This document shows positions 17,444-25,948 of a stretch of 64,000 bases of DNA, piece after piece (position 1 is the first letter of the stretch; each line of letters opens with the position of its first letter). The notes under the pieces are model-generated. The model saw nothing but the letters and a program-made list of their open reading frames with translations, made no database searches and had not been told where the DNA came from. The stretch is from an uncultured Eubacterium sp. GTDB taxonomy: Bacteria > Bacillota > Clostridia > Lachnospirales > Lachnospiraceae. The stretch covers positions 1 to 64,000 of the forward strand of contig CAUCXT010000014.1 of NCBI GenBank assembly GCA_958446835.1. The letters run 5' to 3'. The translations under genes and the position numbers were made by a program.

Positions 17444-19474
17444 ATGAAGAGCAGGACGATAAGTTTTTACACGATATTATTGTTGTTGGTGCTTGTTCCG
17501 ACAATAACAGTGTCGATAAGCTTAAGCATTGTGATGTATAATATGACATCCAGGGAAATAAGAGATTCCATGAATAATTCAATGGTATCTTATATTACTG
17601 AAATGGGTATTGCATATGATAACACAGCGGAGACAGCCAAGACGATAATGGGAACATTTGCATCCAATCCGGATGTGATAAGCTATCTGAAAAATCAGGA
17701 TGATACTGAACTTGGCGAAAAAGTACAGGAGTATACTAAGAATTATTTCGGCCAGCTGGACGGGTGGGAAGGCATATATCTTGCCAGTTGGGAATCAAAG
17801 GTCTTGTCGCATCCGACAGACTCTGTAGTTGGAAGAGTTATGAGAGAAGGGGACAGACTTAAACAACTGCAGGATTCGATGCTGTCAAGTGATGGGGTAT
17901 ATAATGTAGGAATTATAAATTCACCTGCTTCGGGGCAGCTCATTATGTCAATGTATATGCCTGTAATGGATGGAAATGTTCCGTTAGGCTATGTAGGTGC
18001 AGGAACATATGTGCATGATAACATAAGACCATTGGATAATGCTGATAATATAGGACTGGAATCAGCATATACATATGTTGTGGATAATCAGGGAACTATT
18101 CTTTATCATCCGGATAGTGGAAAAGTAGGCGGGATGTCCGAGAATGAGGCATTGCTTGAGGTACTTGCAAATCTGGGAAATGCGGATAGTAAAAAGACCG
18201 GAACAATATCATATGTTTACAATGGTGTTAAAAAACATGCAGCATACTATGTCGGCAAAGAACAGCATTATGTGGCAGTATTTACAACTGATGATAGGGA
18301 AATATTGACTAATACGAAAAGAAATTTAAATATAATGGTTATAAGCGCTGGTGTTCTTATATTGTTTTTCTCTGCACTTGCTTTTATTATATCCAAATTG
18401 ATTGTAAAACCACTTAAAAAGATGGTTAATGTAATTGAGGCATTATCCAAGGGGAACACTGATGTTAATATAGATGTCAGGACGATAGTAACAGAGAGCC
18501 GTAATATAAGGGATTCTGCCACGGACTTTAAGAGTGCTCTCAGGGAAGCCTTAGGAGCGGTGAAAAATGCTTCATTGGTACTTAAGGATTCTATTGATGA
18601 TGTCAGGGCAAAGACAGTGGATAACACTGATAAAGTAAATCAGATTAACACTGCTATATCAGAGATATCCCAGACATCGCAGAATGTTGCACAAAATGCC
18701 CAGGATATTACAGAGCAGACGATTGCTCTGAGCGATAAAATAGATATATTGTTCAAGGACGTTGCAGAACTTGATAAGAGTGCCGGTTTGATTAAAACAA
18801 ATAATGAGAATGCGGCAGCACAGATGAGCATTGTAATGGCAGCAGCACAATCATCAGTGGAGGCAGTAGATGGAATTGCGGAGAAGATACAGGAGACCAA
18901 TCTGGCTGTCGATGAGATTAGTAAATGTGTTTCTGTTATTGAAGAGATTTCAAGCCAGACTAATCTGCTTTCACTTAATGCAAGTATTGAGGCAGCGCGT
19001 GCCGGTGAGGCTGGTAGGGGCTTTGCTGTAGTCGCAGAGGAGATAAGACATCTTTCTGATTCAACTGCGGAAAGCGCACAGGAGATAAAGCAGATTATTG
19101 AAAAGGTGGTTAAACTCAGTGAAGCGACTGTTGATTATGCGAATAAGGTTGTCAGAACAACTGAGGAGGAACAGCAGAATATTTCTGATACACAGCAGCA
19201 GTTTGCAATTCTGTCTGATGCAGTGACTAATAGCCTTGACAATATATATGATATCAAGAATGTGACAGACATTCTTGATATCATAAAGTCACACCTTGTA
19301 GCAGCAACAAGTAACCTTGGTGCGATAGCTGAGGAGCTTGGAGCATCCGCACAGGAGGCCAGTGCAAACTGCCATACTGTCGCTCAGACCTGCAATGATA
19401 CTGAGCTGAGTACCAGAATGATGCAGAAGGCTGATAAAGATGTGATGGATGATATAGAGTTTTTTAAGCTTTAA
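17444..19474 (+). CDS. methyl-accepting chemotaxis protein with extracellular Cache domain
   Basis: A 676-residue membrane chemoreceptor. Order: transmembrane helix 1 (about 8-30), a large extracellular double-Cache-like ligand domain (about 35-280), helix 2 (about 290-312), HAMP segment, then the cytoplasmic signalling domain with the hairpin tip EEISSQTNLLSLNASIEAAR followed by AGEAGRGFAVVAEEIRHLS. The tip should bind CheW/CheA, so the organism is presumably motile (inference). It is monocistronic with its own promoter and a terminator at 19504. A second receptor of the same general class lies at 54883. Confidence 0.94.
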   Translation: MKSRTISFYTILLLLVLVPTITVSISLSIVMYNMTSREIRDSMNNSMVSYITEMGIAYDNTAETAKTIMGTFASNPDVISYLKNQDDTELGEKVQEYTKNYFGQLDGWEGIYLASWESKVLSHPTDSVVGRVMREGDRLKQLQDSMLSSDGVYNVGIINSPASGQLIMSMYMPVMDGNVPLGYVGAGTYVHDNIRPLDNADNIGLESAYTYVVDNQGTILYHPDSGKVGGMSENEALLEVLANLGNADSKKTGTISYVYNGVKKHAAYYVGKEQHYVAVFTTDDREILTNTKRNLNIMVISAGVLILFFSALAFIISKLIVKPLKKMVNVIEALSKGNTDVNIDVRTIVTESRNIRDSATDFKSALREALGAVKNASLVLKDSIDDVRAKTVDNTDKVNQINTAISEISQTSQNVAQNAQDITEQTIALSDKIDILFKDVAELDKSAGLIKTNNENAAAQMSIVMAAAQSSVEAVDGIAEKIQETNLAVDEISKCVSVIEEISSQTNLLSLNASIEAARAGEAGRGFAVVAEEIRHLSDSTAESAQEIKQIIEKVVKLSEATVDYANKVVRTTEEEQQNISDTQQQFAILSDAVTNSLDNIYDIKNVTDILDIIKSHLVAATSNLGAIAEELGASAQEASANCHTVAQTCNDTELSTRMMQKADKDVMDDIEFFKL

Positions 19475-19503
19475 GGAATAGCAGACTAATAGAAATTTAA
19501 AAG

Positions 19504-19547
19504 AGTGGATGGATTGTGAAAAGATTTCTCAATTCATTCACTTTTTT
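19504..19547 (+). terminator. rho-independent terminator after the chemoreceptor gene
   Basis: AGTG, ATG, ATTG and GAAA segments pair in order with TTTC, CAAT, CAT and CACT, interrupted by single non-canonical positions, and end in TTTTTT. Confidence 0.8.
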
Positions 19548-19660
19548 ATCACAAAAAGAACACAATTCGTTGTTATATTGTACTCATAAAAGAGAGAGGG
19601 AAATGAAGAAATAAGTAAAGAAAATAAGATTCCCTCATGATGAATATGGAGGTAAGAGCT

Positions 19661-21286
19661 ATGGATAACAATGAATATGGATTTAACAATATGAATGGTG
19701 AAAATAATAATGTTGCGGAGAATGCTGGTGTAAGCAGTGAGAATGATGTACAGAATGTTGTGGAGGCTGAGACAGCTTCCGGTGAGCAGGTATATGGCAG
19801 CACATATAGCGAGGCACAGACAGGTGAGGCTGCACACGAGACATACCAGACAGACTATAGCCGGAATCAGTACAGTAATCAGTCAGCCTACAGCACTATG
19901 TATGGCATGAATAATGAAAATGTTAACAACAATGATAGCAATGACAGGAAAGATAAAAAGGCTAAGGCAAAGAAAGAGAAAAAGCCTCATGGCTTCTTCT
20001 TCAGGGCAGTAAGAGGTGTTGCATGTGCAGTTGTAATTGGTGCGGTTGCAGGAGCTTCGTGCTATGGCGCAATGTATGCAGGATATGTGAATTTCCCTGC
20101 TAAATCAAATAATGAGCTTACAGATGAGCAGTTGAGCCAGATAGCAAAGGAAATCAACAAGAATTATCTTGCTTCATTAAGTGATACATTAAGCGATGGA
20201 ACATCAACAAACGGTTCGACACTTGCAAGTGTTTCATCAGATGCTGTGCAGACAGGAATGAATGTCATTGATGTTTCGGGTATTGTTAAGAATGTTATAA
20301 GCTCGGTTGTTGCGATCAGCGGTACACAGACTGTAACAAACAGCTCCTATAATTTTGGCTTCTGGGGAGGCTTTAACAATCAGTCCTATGAGGCAGGGGT
20401 AAGCGGTTCGGGTATTATTATCGGAGCGAACGATACAGAGCTTCTTATCGTTACAAATGCACATGTAGTTGAGGACGTAAACAATCTCAAGGTTACATTT
20501 GGCGATGATACACAGGCTGATGCCGTTATAAAGGGAATGAAGGCAGACAGTGACCTTGCAGTGGTTGCAGTTAAGCTTGACGATATAAGTGCCGATACAA
20601 TGAGCGCCATCTCAATAGCTAAGCTTGGCTCATCATCTGATGTCGAGGTAGGTGAGGCTGCAATTGCAATAGGTAATGCAGCAGGTTATGGTATATCAGT
20701 CACAACAGGTATTGTAAGTGCGGTTGGCAAGAGCCTTACTGTTGATGATGTTGTATATGAGAACCTTATTCAGACAGATGCCGCTATCAACCCTGGTAAC
20801 AGTGGTGGTGCATTGTTCAATGCCAACGGTGAGGTTATAGGTATCAACTCCGTAAAGATGTCGGATACAAAGGTAGAAGGTATGGGCTATGCCATCGCGA
20901 TTGAGTCTGTCAAGGATATAATCGATGACCTTTCAACACAGACAACGAGAGTTGCACTTGACAATGACGAGAGGGGCTATATAGGTGTATCAGGAAGCTC
21001 AGTGACATCTGAGATTTCACAGACCTATGGCTGGCCTGTAGGTGTCCTTATCAGAAGTGTGACAGAGGATTCAGCGGCAGAGAAGGCAGGGCTTCAGGTT
21101 AACGATGTCATCACAAGCTTCGACGGCAAGGATGTCGATTCATGGGAGACACTTGTAAATCTTATGAAGTATTATCAGGTAGGTGAGCAGGTTGAGGTTG
21201 TGTACTCACGTCTTGAGAATGGTTCGTTTACAGAGTATACAGCAACTTTAACTCTTACAGAGAAGCCACAGGTAAGCAATAAATAA
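19661..21286 (+). CDS. htrA: membrane-anchored HtrA/DegP-family serine protease with PDZ domain
   Basis: Envelope quality-control protease, 541 residues. The ATG at 19661 is chosen because GGAGG (19648-19652) lies 8 nt upstream; three earlier in-frame ATGs lack sites. Residues 1-95 are Asn/Gln-rich cytoplasmic low complexity, followed by a lysine-rich patch (95-109), one transmembrane helix (about 117-141) and the extracellular trypsin-like domain with catalytic H268 (TNAHVVED), D298 (DSDLAVVAVK) and S381 (NPGNSGGALF). A C-terminal PDZ domain begins near residue 440 (GYIGVSG). It is the standard Firmicute architecture with a longer than usual cytoplasmic tail. Confidence 0.95.
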   Translation: MDNNEYGFNNMNGENNNVAENAGVSSENDVQNVVEAETASGEQVYGSTYSEAQTGEAAHETYQTDYSRNQYSNQSAYSTMYGMNNENVNNNDSNDRKDKKAKAKKEKKPHGFFFRAVRGVACAVVIGAVAGASCYGAMYAGYVNFPAKSNNELTDEQLSQIAKEINKNYLASLSDTLSDGTSTNGSTLASVSSDAVQTGMNVIDVSGIVKNVISSVVAISGTQTVTNSSYNFGFWGGFNNQSYEAGVSGSGIIIGANDTELLIVTNAHVVEDVNNLKVTFGDDTQADAVIKGMKADSDLAVVAVKLDDISADTMSAISIAKLGSSSDVEVGEAAIAIGNAAGYGISVTTGIVSAVGKSLTVDDVVYENLIQTDAAINPGNSGGALFNANGEVIGINSVKMSDTKVEGMGYAIAIESVKDIIDDLSTQTTRVALDNDERGYIGVSGSSVTSEISQTYGWPVGVLIRSVTEDSAAEKAGLQVNDVITSFDGKDVDSWETLVNLMKYYQVGEQVEVVYSRLENGSFTEYTATLTLTEKPQVSNK

Positions 21287-21310
21287 CAGAAAGCGGATTT
21301 ATTAAAACGT

Positions 21311-21364
21311 AAAGCGGAGATAGGCAGGATATATCGGCAGTGTATCTACCTGTCTCTGCTTTTT
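21311..21364 (+). terminator. terminator after htrA
   Basis: AAAGCGGAGATAGGCAG pairs imperfectly with CTACCTGTCTCTGCTTT, followed by TTTTC. It separates htrA from the glycosyltransferase-clpX unit. Confidence 0.65.
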
Positions 21365-21444
21365 CTTGCATTAATAGGGTACATTGTGTATACTGTATAA
21401 ATGGTTGAAGCAACTCAGTATGCTGCTATGCGAGGAGATTTCGG

Positions 21445-22410
21445 ATGAAGGATTTAATTTCAGTTGTAGTGCCATGCTATAACGAGAGCGAGGCATTGCC
21501 TAAGTTTATTGAGGTTTTGGATGGAATAATAGCTAAGATGGATTATGCGGACTTTCAGGTGGTGTTAGTCAATGATGGTTCAAGGGATAATACACTTGAG
21601 GTGATGAAAGATATAGCACAGACGCGTCCCTATGTTAAATATGTTTCTTTTTCAAGGAACTTTGGAAAAGAGGCTGGAATGTATGCCGGGCTTACATACG
21701 CGGATGGTGACTATGTAGCTATAATGGATGCAGACCTTCAGGATCCGCCGGAATTTTTAATTGATATGTATGAAGCGGTATCGAAGGAAGGCTATGACTG
21801 TGCCGCGGCAAGACGCGTTACACGTAAGGGAGAGCCTCCTATAAGATCTTTTTTTGCCAGAATGTTTTATAAGCTCATGGGTAAGATGTCGACCACAGAG
21901 GTCATGGATGGCGCAAGAGACTTCAGATTGATGAACAGAAAATTTGTTGACGCACTTCTTAACTGCAGGGAATATAATCGTTTCTCCAAGGGAATGTTCG
22001 GCTGGGTAGGCTTTAAGACAAAGTGGATTGCCTACGAGAATGTTGAGCGTGTGGCAGGGCAGACGAAGTGGAATTTCTGGTCATTATTCAAATACAGCAT
22101 TGAGGGGATAGTTGCATTTTCGACAACACCGCTTGTATTTGCTTCGTTTATTGGTCTGCTATTTTGTTTTATTGCATTTGTAGCGGTTATCTTTATTGTA
22201 GTAAGAAAATTTGCTTTCGGGGATCCGGTTGCGGGATGGGCGTCCATGACATGTATAATAACATTTTTGGGTGGCTTACAGCTATTTTTCATGGGAATTT
22301 TTGGGCAGTATCTTGCAAAAACCTATCTTGAGGTGAAGGACAGACCGATTTATATAGTTGCTGATACTAATATGGAGGGAAAAGAAGGAGTAAGATATGG
22401 CAGAAGATAG
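21445..22410 (+). CDS. DPM1/GtrB-like family-2 glycosyltransferase (polyprenol-phosphate type)
   Basis: A 321-residue membrane glycosyltransferase that probably moves a sugar from a nucleotide donor onto undecaprenyl phosphate. The GT-A domain shows ISVVVPCYNESEALP, VNDGSRDNT, SFSRNFGKEAGMYAGL and the metal motif DADLQDPPE. Two C-terminal transmembrane helices (about 230-255 and 265-290) end in KDRPIYIV, as in GtrB/YfdH-like enzymes. GCGAGGAG precedes the ATG. Its 3' end overlaps clpX by 14 bp, indicating translational coupling of two functionally unrelated genes. Sugar and acceptor are not known. Confidence 0.92.
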   Translation: MKDLISVVVPCYNESEALPKFIEVLDGIIAKMDYADFQVVLVNDGSRDNTLEVMKDIAQTRPYVKYVSFSRNFGKEAGMYAGLTYADGDYVAIMDADLQDPPEFLIDMYEAVSKEGYDCAAARRVTRKGEPPIRSFFARMFYKLMGKMSTTEVMDGARDFRLMNRKFVDALLNCREYNRFSKGMFGWVGFKTKWIAYENVERVAGQTKWNFWSLFKYSIEGIVAFSTTPLVFASFIGLLFCFIAFVAVIFIVVRKFAFGDPVAGWASMTCIITFLGGLQLFFMGIFGQYLAKTYLEVKDRPIYIVADTNMEGKEGVRYGRR

Positions 22411-23848
22411 AAATAATATAGATAAAGATGAAACAAAGATAAATTCTGAGAATAATCAGAGCATGGGAAACACAGATAATTCTAACAAAAGTAATGATGA
22501 TGAATATGAAAAGATATGTTCCATCTGCCGCCGCCCTGAGAGCAAGGCAGGCAAGATGATACAGATTGGCATGGGAATGTATGTATGCCCGGACTGCATG
22601 CAGCGTTCAATGGACACAATAATGAAGGGCGATTTCAACTATGACGAGATGATGAAGCTCTCAAAGGATATGCCGGGAATTCATTTCATGAATATGTCTG
22701 ATTTAATGGGTGATATACCACAGAAGCAGAAGATTAAGAAAAAGAAAGAGGGGGAGAAGAAGGTACCTCTCATCAACCTCAAGGATATACCTGCACCTCA
22801 TAAGATTAAGGAGAAGCTAGATGAGTATGTTATAGGTCAGGAATACGCTAAGAAGGTTATATCTGTGGCAGTTTACAATCACTATAAGAGGGTTGCTACA
22901 GACACGATGGATTCCATCGAGATAGAGAAGTCGAATATGCTTATGATTGGACCTACAGGAAGCGGTAAGACGTATCTTGTAAAGACACTTGCAAGACTTT
23001 TAAATGTTCCTCTGGCGATTGCGGATGCAACCTCACTCACGGAGGCGGGCTATATCGGCGATGATATAGAGAGCGTTGTGTCGAAGCTTCTTGCAGCCGC
23101 AGGCAATGACGTTGAGAAGGCGGAGCAGGGAATAATATTTATCGATGAGATAGATAAGATTGCCAAGAAGAAGGAGACACGCAGCCGTGATGTCAGCGGT
23201 GAGTCCGTACAGCAGGGAATGTTAAAGCTCTTAGAGGGAGCGGATATAGAGGTGCCTGTTGGCTCTAACAGCAAGAATGCGATGGTTCCGCTTGTCACAG
23301 TGAACACGAGAAATATTCTCTTTATCTGTGGCGGCGCTTTCCCGGATCTTGAAGATATCATAAAGGAACGTCTTAACAAGCAGGCTTCAATAGGTTTCAT
23401 GGCAGATTTAAAGGATAAGTATGACAATGTTGACAATCTGATTTCACAGGTAACGATAGAGGATTTGAGAAAGTATGGCATGATACCGGAGTTTCTTGGA
23501 CGTCTCCCGGTTGTATTCACACTTGATGCACTCACCAAGGAGATGCTTGTCAAGATTCTCAAGGAGCCGAAAAATGCCATACTTAAGCAGTATGAGAAGC
23601 TTCTTGAACTTGATGAGGTTAAGCTTGAGTTCGACGATGATGCGATAGAGGCTATAGCTGAGAAGGCACTTGAGAAAAAGACAGGCGCCAGAGCGCTCCG
23701 CTCCATAATAGAGGAATTCATGCTTGATATAATGTATGAGATTCCTAAGGATGATAATATCGGCAAGGTAACTATAACAAGAGCCTATATCGAGAAGAAG
23801 GGTGGACCTCTTATCGAGATGAGAACGGCGGGATATCTGCCGGCATAG
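22397..23848 (+). CDS. clpX: ClpX-like AAA+ unfoldase, divergent
   Basis: A 483-residue AAA+ protein, about 60 longer than usual ClpX. Order: a polar N-terminal extension (1-38), zinc-binding domain with C41, C44, C64 and C67, a charged linker (70-130), Walker A GPTGSGKT (185-192), pore-loop GYIG (218-221), Walker B IIFIDE (246-251), and the IGF tripeptide (332-334) used by ClpX to dock on ClpP. The RKH substrate loop of ordinary ClpX is replaced by SKN (292-294). AAAAGAAGGAG precedes the ATG. No clpP or tig is adjacent, so this may be a second, specialised ClpX (inference). Confidence 0.88.
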   Translation: MAEDRNNIDKDETKINSENNQSMGNTDNSNKSNDDEYEKICSICRRPESKAGKMIQIGMGMYVCPDCMQRSMDTIMKGDFNYDEMMKLSKDMPGIHFMNMSDLMGDIPQKQKIKKKKEGEKKVPLINLKDIPAPHKIKEKLDEYVIGQEYAKKVISVAVYNHYKRVATDTMDSIEIEKSNMLMIGPTGSGKTYLVKTLARLLNVPLAIADATSLTEAGYIGDDIESVVSKLLAAAGNDVEKAEQGIIFIDEIDKIAKKKETRSRDVSGESVQQGMLKLLEGADIEVPVGSNSKNAMVPLVTVNTRNILFICGGAFPDLEDIIKERLNKQASIGFMADLKDKYDNVDNLISQVTIEDLRKYGMIPEFLGRLPVVFTLDALTKEMLVKILKEPKNAILKQYEKLLELDEVKLEFDDDAIEAIAEKALEKKTGARALRSIIEEFMLDIMYEIPKDDNIGKVTITRAYIEKKGGPLIEMRTAGYLPA

Positions 23849-23852
23849 TTGG

Positions 23853-23900
23853 CAAGGGGCGTTGGGACAGGGGTCTGACACCGTGTCCCAACGCCCCTTG
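23853..23900. repeat. REP-like hairpin 1 (GGGACAGGGGTCTGACACC family)
   Basis: A perfect 17-bp stem (CAAGGGGCGTTGGGACA with TGTCCCAACGCCCCTTG) around a loop containing GGGGTCTGACACCG, directly after clpX. The core recurs at 39029-39091 and 54551-54614. It probably also ends the clpX transcript. Confidence 0.85.
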
Positions 23901-23958
23901 TTTCGGTATAATTTCGCGGAAAGTTCATAGTATTAAGAAAAAGCATATAGGAAGTATA

Positions 23959-25749
23959 ATGGACAACTGCGGAAAATATATAACAGGTGAGGAATATATC
24001 GACCTTCTGTACAGGCGCTCAGATGAGTTTGACCCGGGTGCAGAGGGCTTCAGGGATTATTGTGTTACGCAGATAGATGACAGATGGGGAATAATACATC
24101 TTAATAGGAATGAGACGGGAGAGGTGAACTACGAGAATTTCGGGTACACCTCTTTTCCTGTTGTGTACGGAACACAGGATTATGGAGCTATGAGTGCGGC
24201 AGGCATAACACAGGTGAGGGAGCAGCCGTTTCTTACACTGCGTGGAACCGGAACGCTTATAGGCATAGTCGATACTGGGATAAGATATGAGCATGAAGCA
24301 TTTGTCCGGGAGGATGGGAGCAGCATTATAGATGCTATATGGGACCAGACGGCGGAGACGGAGGTAATAAATGGCGATGCGGCAGACGCTGTGGAGGGAG
24401 GCGGCAGAAGGCTGCCAAATGATATGACTGCAAATATAAACGAAGAACGTGAACTCGACAGCATGGTGATGTATGGGAAGGTGTACAACAATGCCATGAT
24501 AAACGAGGCATTATCAGCACCGAATCCGCAGGAGATAGTTCCGGTTACGGACGCAGCGGGTGGACATGGGACGATGCTTGCGGGGCTTGCGGCAGGTCAG
24601 GAGAAACCTGAGCAGGGCTTTACCGGGGCGGCACCGGGGGCTAGGCTTGTGGTTGTGAAGCTAAGGCAGGCAAAGCGGTATCTGAGGGATTTTTATCTTG
24701 TGAATGATAATGCGCTGTGTTATTCGGAGATTGACATTATTCTTGGTATACGTTTTCTTGAGGAATATGCAAGAGAGGTGAGGATGCCTATATCAATAAT
24801 TGTGGGATTGGGAACTAATATATCATCGCATAGGGGGAGTACCGTGCTGTCCGATTATATTGACAATATCGGGAGAAATATCGGCAGATGTGTCACAACC
24901 TGTACTGGAAATTATGCCAACAGCAGACTCCATTTCAGAGGAAATCTGGTGCCTGATGCGGAGTATATTCCTATTGAGATAAGAGTTGGCGAGGGAGAGA
25001 GAGGGTTTTACTGTGTGCTGTGGTCTGAACCGCCTGAGGTATTCGCGCTCGAATTTATTTCGCCTATAGGCAGGGTTGAACAGAGGGTTCCACCAAAGAT
25101 AAATGAGCGTACAGTGCTGCGATTTATACTTGAGGGAACACAGATAGAAGTTTTTTACGGGCTCAATCAGGCTGTGTCGGGGCTTAATTTTGTAACACTT
25201 CGTTTTATAACACCGTCTCCGGGAATCTGGACTATAAGGGTTTACAGATATACAACACTTTCCGGCGGCTTTAATATGTGGATAAATAACAGGGAATTTT
25301 TATGGGGAGATACATATTTTCTGCAGCCCGACCCATACAACACGATAACAGACCCGGGAAATACCAATGTGCCTATCACTGTGGGAGCATATAATTATAG
25401 GGATGGAAGCATATATATAGGCAGTGGAAGAGGTACGGTTTCGTATAGTGACGATAAACCTGATATAGTGGCGCCGGGAGTTAATGTGCTGTGTCCCTTA
25501 TCCTATGAAAACAATATATACGGACAGATGACAGGGAGCAGCCTCGCCGCAGCAATTACAGGTGGGGGAGCTGCACTCATTCTTGAGTATGGTATTGTGA
25601 AAGGCTTTTATCCCTTTATGCGTTCATATACAGTGAAAAATTTTCTCATAAGCGGTGCGGACAGAAGGGATGAGTACAGATATCCGGACCCGCTTTTTGG
25701 ATTTGGAACCCTGAATGTGTATAAAGCGATTGAAAGCATACGCAAATGA
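23959..25749 (+). CDS. S8 family subtilisin-like protease, Csp (germination protease) type
   Basis: A 596-residue subtilase without a signal peptide. The catalytic triad is readable: Asp in GIVDTGIRYEHEAF (about residue 99), His in GGHGTMLAGLAAG and Ser in MTGSSLAAAITGGG. The large insertion between the His and Ser regions, the missing signal peptide and the SSLAAAITGGGAALILE ending match the CspA/CspB-like subtilases of Clostridia, some of which cleave the spore cortex hydrolase precursor. Lachnospiraceae also carry several paralogues of unknown role. It stands alone between clpX and the hydrogenase operon, so a germination role is plausible but unproven. Confidence 0.88.
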   Translation: MDNCGKYITGEEYIDLLYRRSDEFDPGAEGFRDYCVTQIDDRWGIIHLNRNETGEVNYENFGYTSFPVVYGTQDYGAMSAAGITQVREQPFLTLRGTGTLIGIVDTGIRYEHEAFVREDGSSIIDAIWDQTAETEVINGDAADAVEGGGRRLPNDMTANINEERELDSMVMYGKVYNNAMINEALSAPNPQEIVPVTDAAGGHGTMLAGLAAGQEKPEQGFTGAAPGARLVVVKLRQAKRYLRDFYLVNDNALCYSEIDIILGIRFLEEYAREVRMPISIIVGLGTNISSHRGSTVLSDYIDNIGRNIGRCVTTCTGNYANSRLHFRGNLVPDAEYIPIEIRVGEGERGFYCVLWSEPPEVFALEFISPIGRVEQRVPPKINERTVLRFILEGTQIEVFYGLNQAVSGLNFVTLRFITPSPGIWTIRVYRYTTLSGGFNMWINNREFLWGDTYFLQPDPYNTITDPGNTNVPITVGAYNYRDGSIYIGSGRGTVSYSDDKPDIVAPGVNVLCPLSYENNIYGQMTGSSLAAAITGGGAALILEYGIVKGFYPFMRSYTVKNFLISGADRRDEYRYPDPLFGFGTLNVYKAIESIRK

Positions 25750-25817
25750 ATACAATAAAGGGATGTGAGTCATGAATAGTAACAATAATTGTAACATTGT
25801 CTATTATTTATCTTTCA

Positions 25818-25845
25818 TTGACTTTAGCGTGCTAAATCGTATAAG
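25818..25845 (+). promoter_or_regulatory. hydrogenase operon promoter with operator-like palindrome
   Basis: TTGACT (25818-25823), 16 bp, TATAAG (25840-25845). Between and touching them lies TTTAGC-GT-GCTAAA (25823-25836), an inverted repeat in the classic repressor position. The 199-bp gap around it has no coding potential. Confidence 0.6.
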
Positions 25846-25948
25846 ATATTTACAGAATTGTTGCAGCATAAGGCTGATTAGTGATTCTTAAACAGAAAAT
25901 ATACAGTTGTGAAGATACTGTAAAAAATAAAATGATAGGAGAATTATT

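Noticed and set aside
25823..25836. CIRCE heat-shock operator at the hydrogenase promoter
   Set aside because: CIRCE has 9-bp arms (TTAGCACTC/GAGTGCTAA) with a 9-nt spacer; here the arms are 6 bp with 2 nt between.
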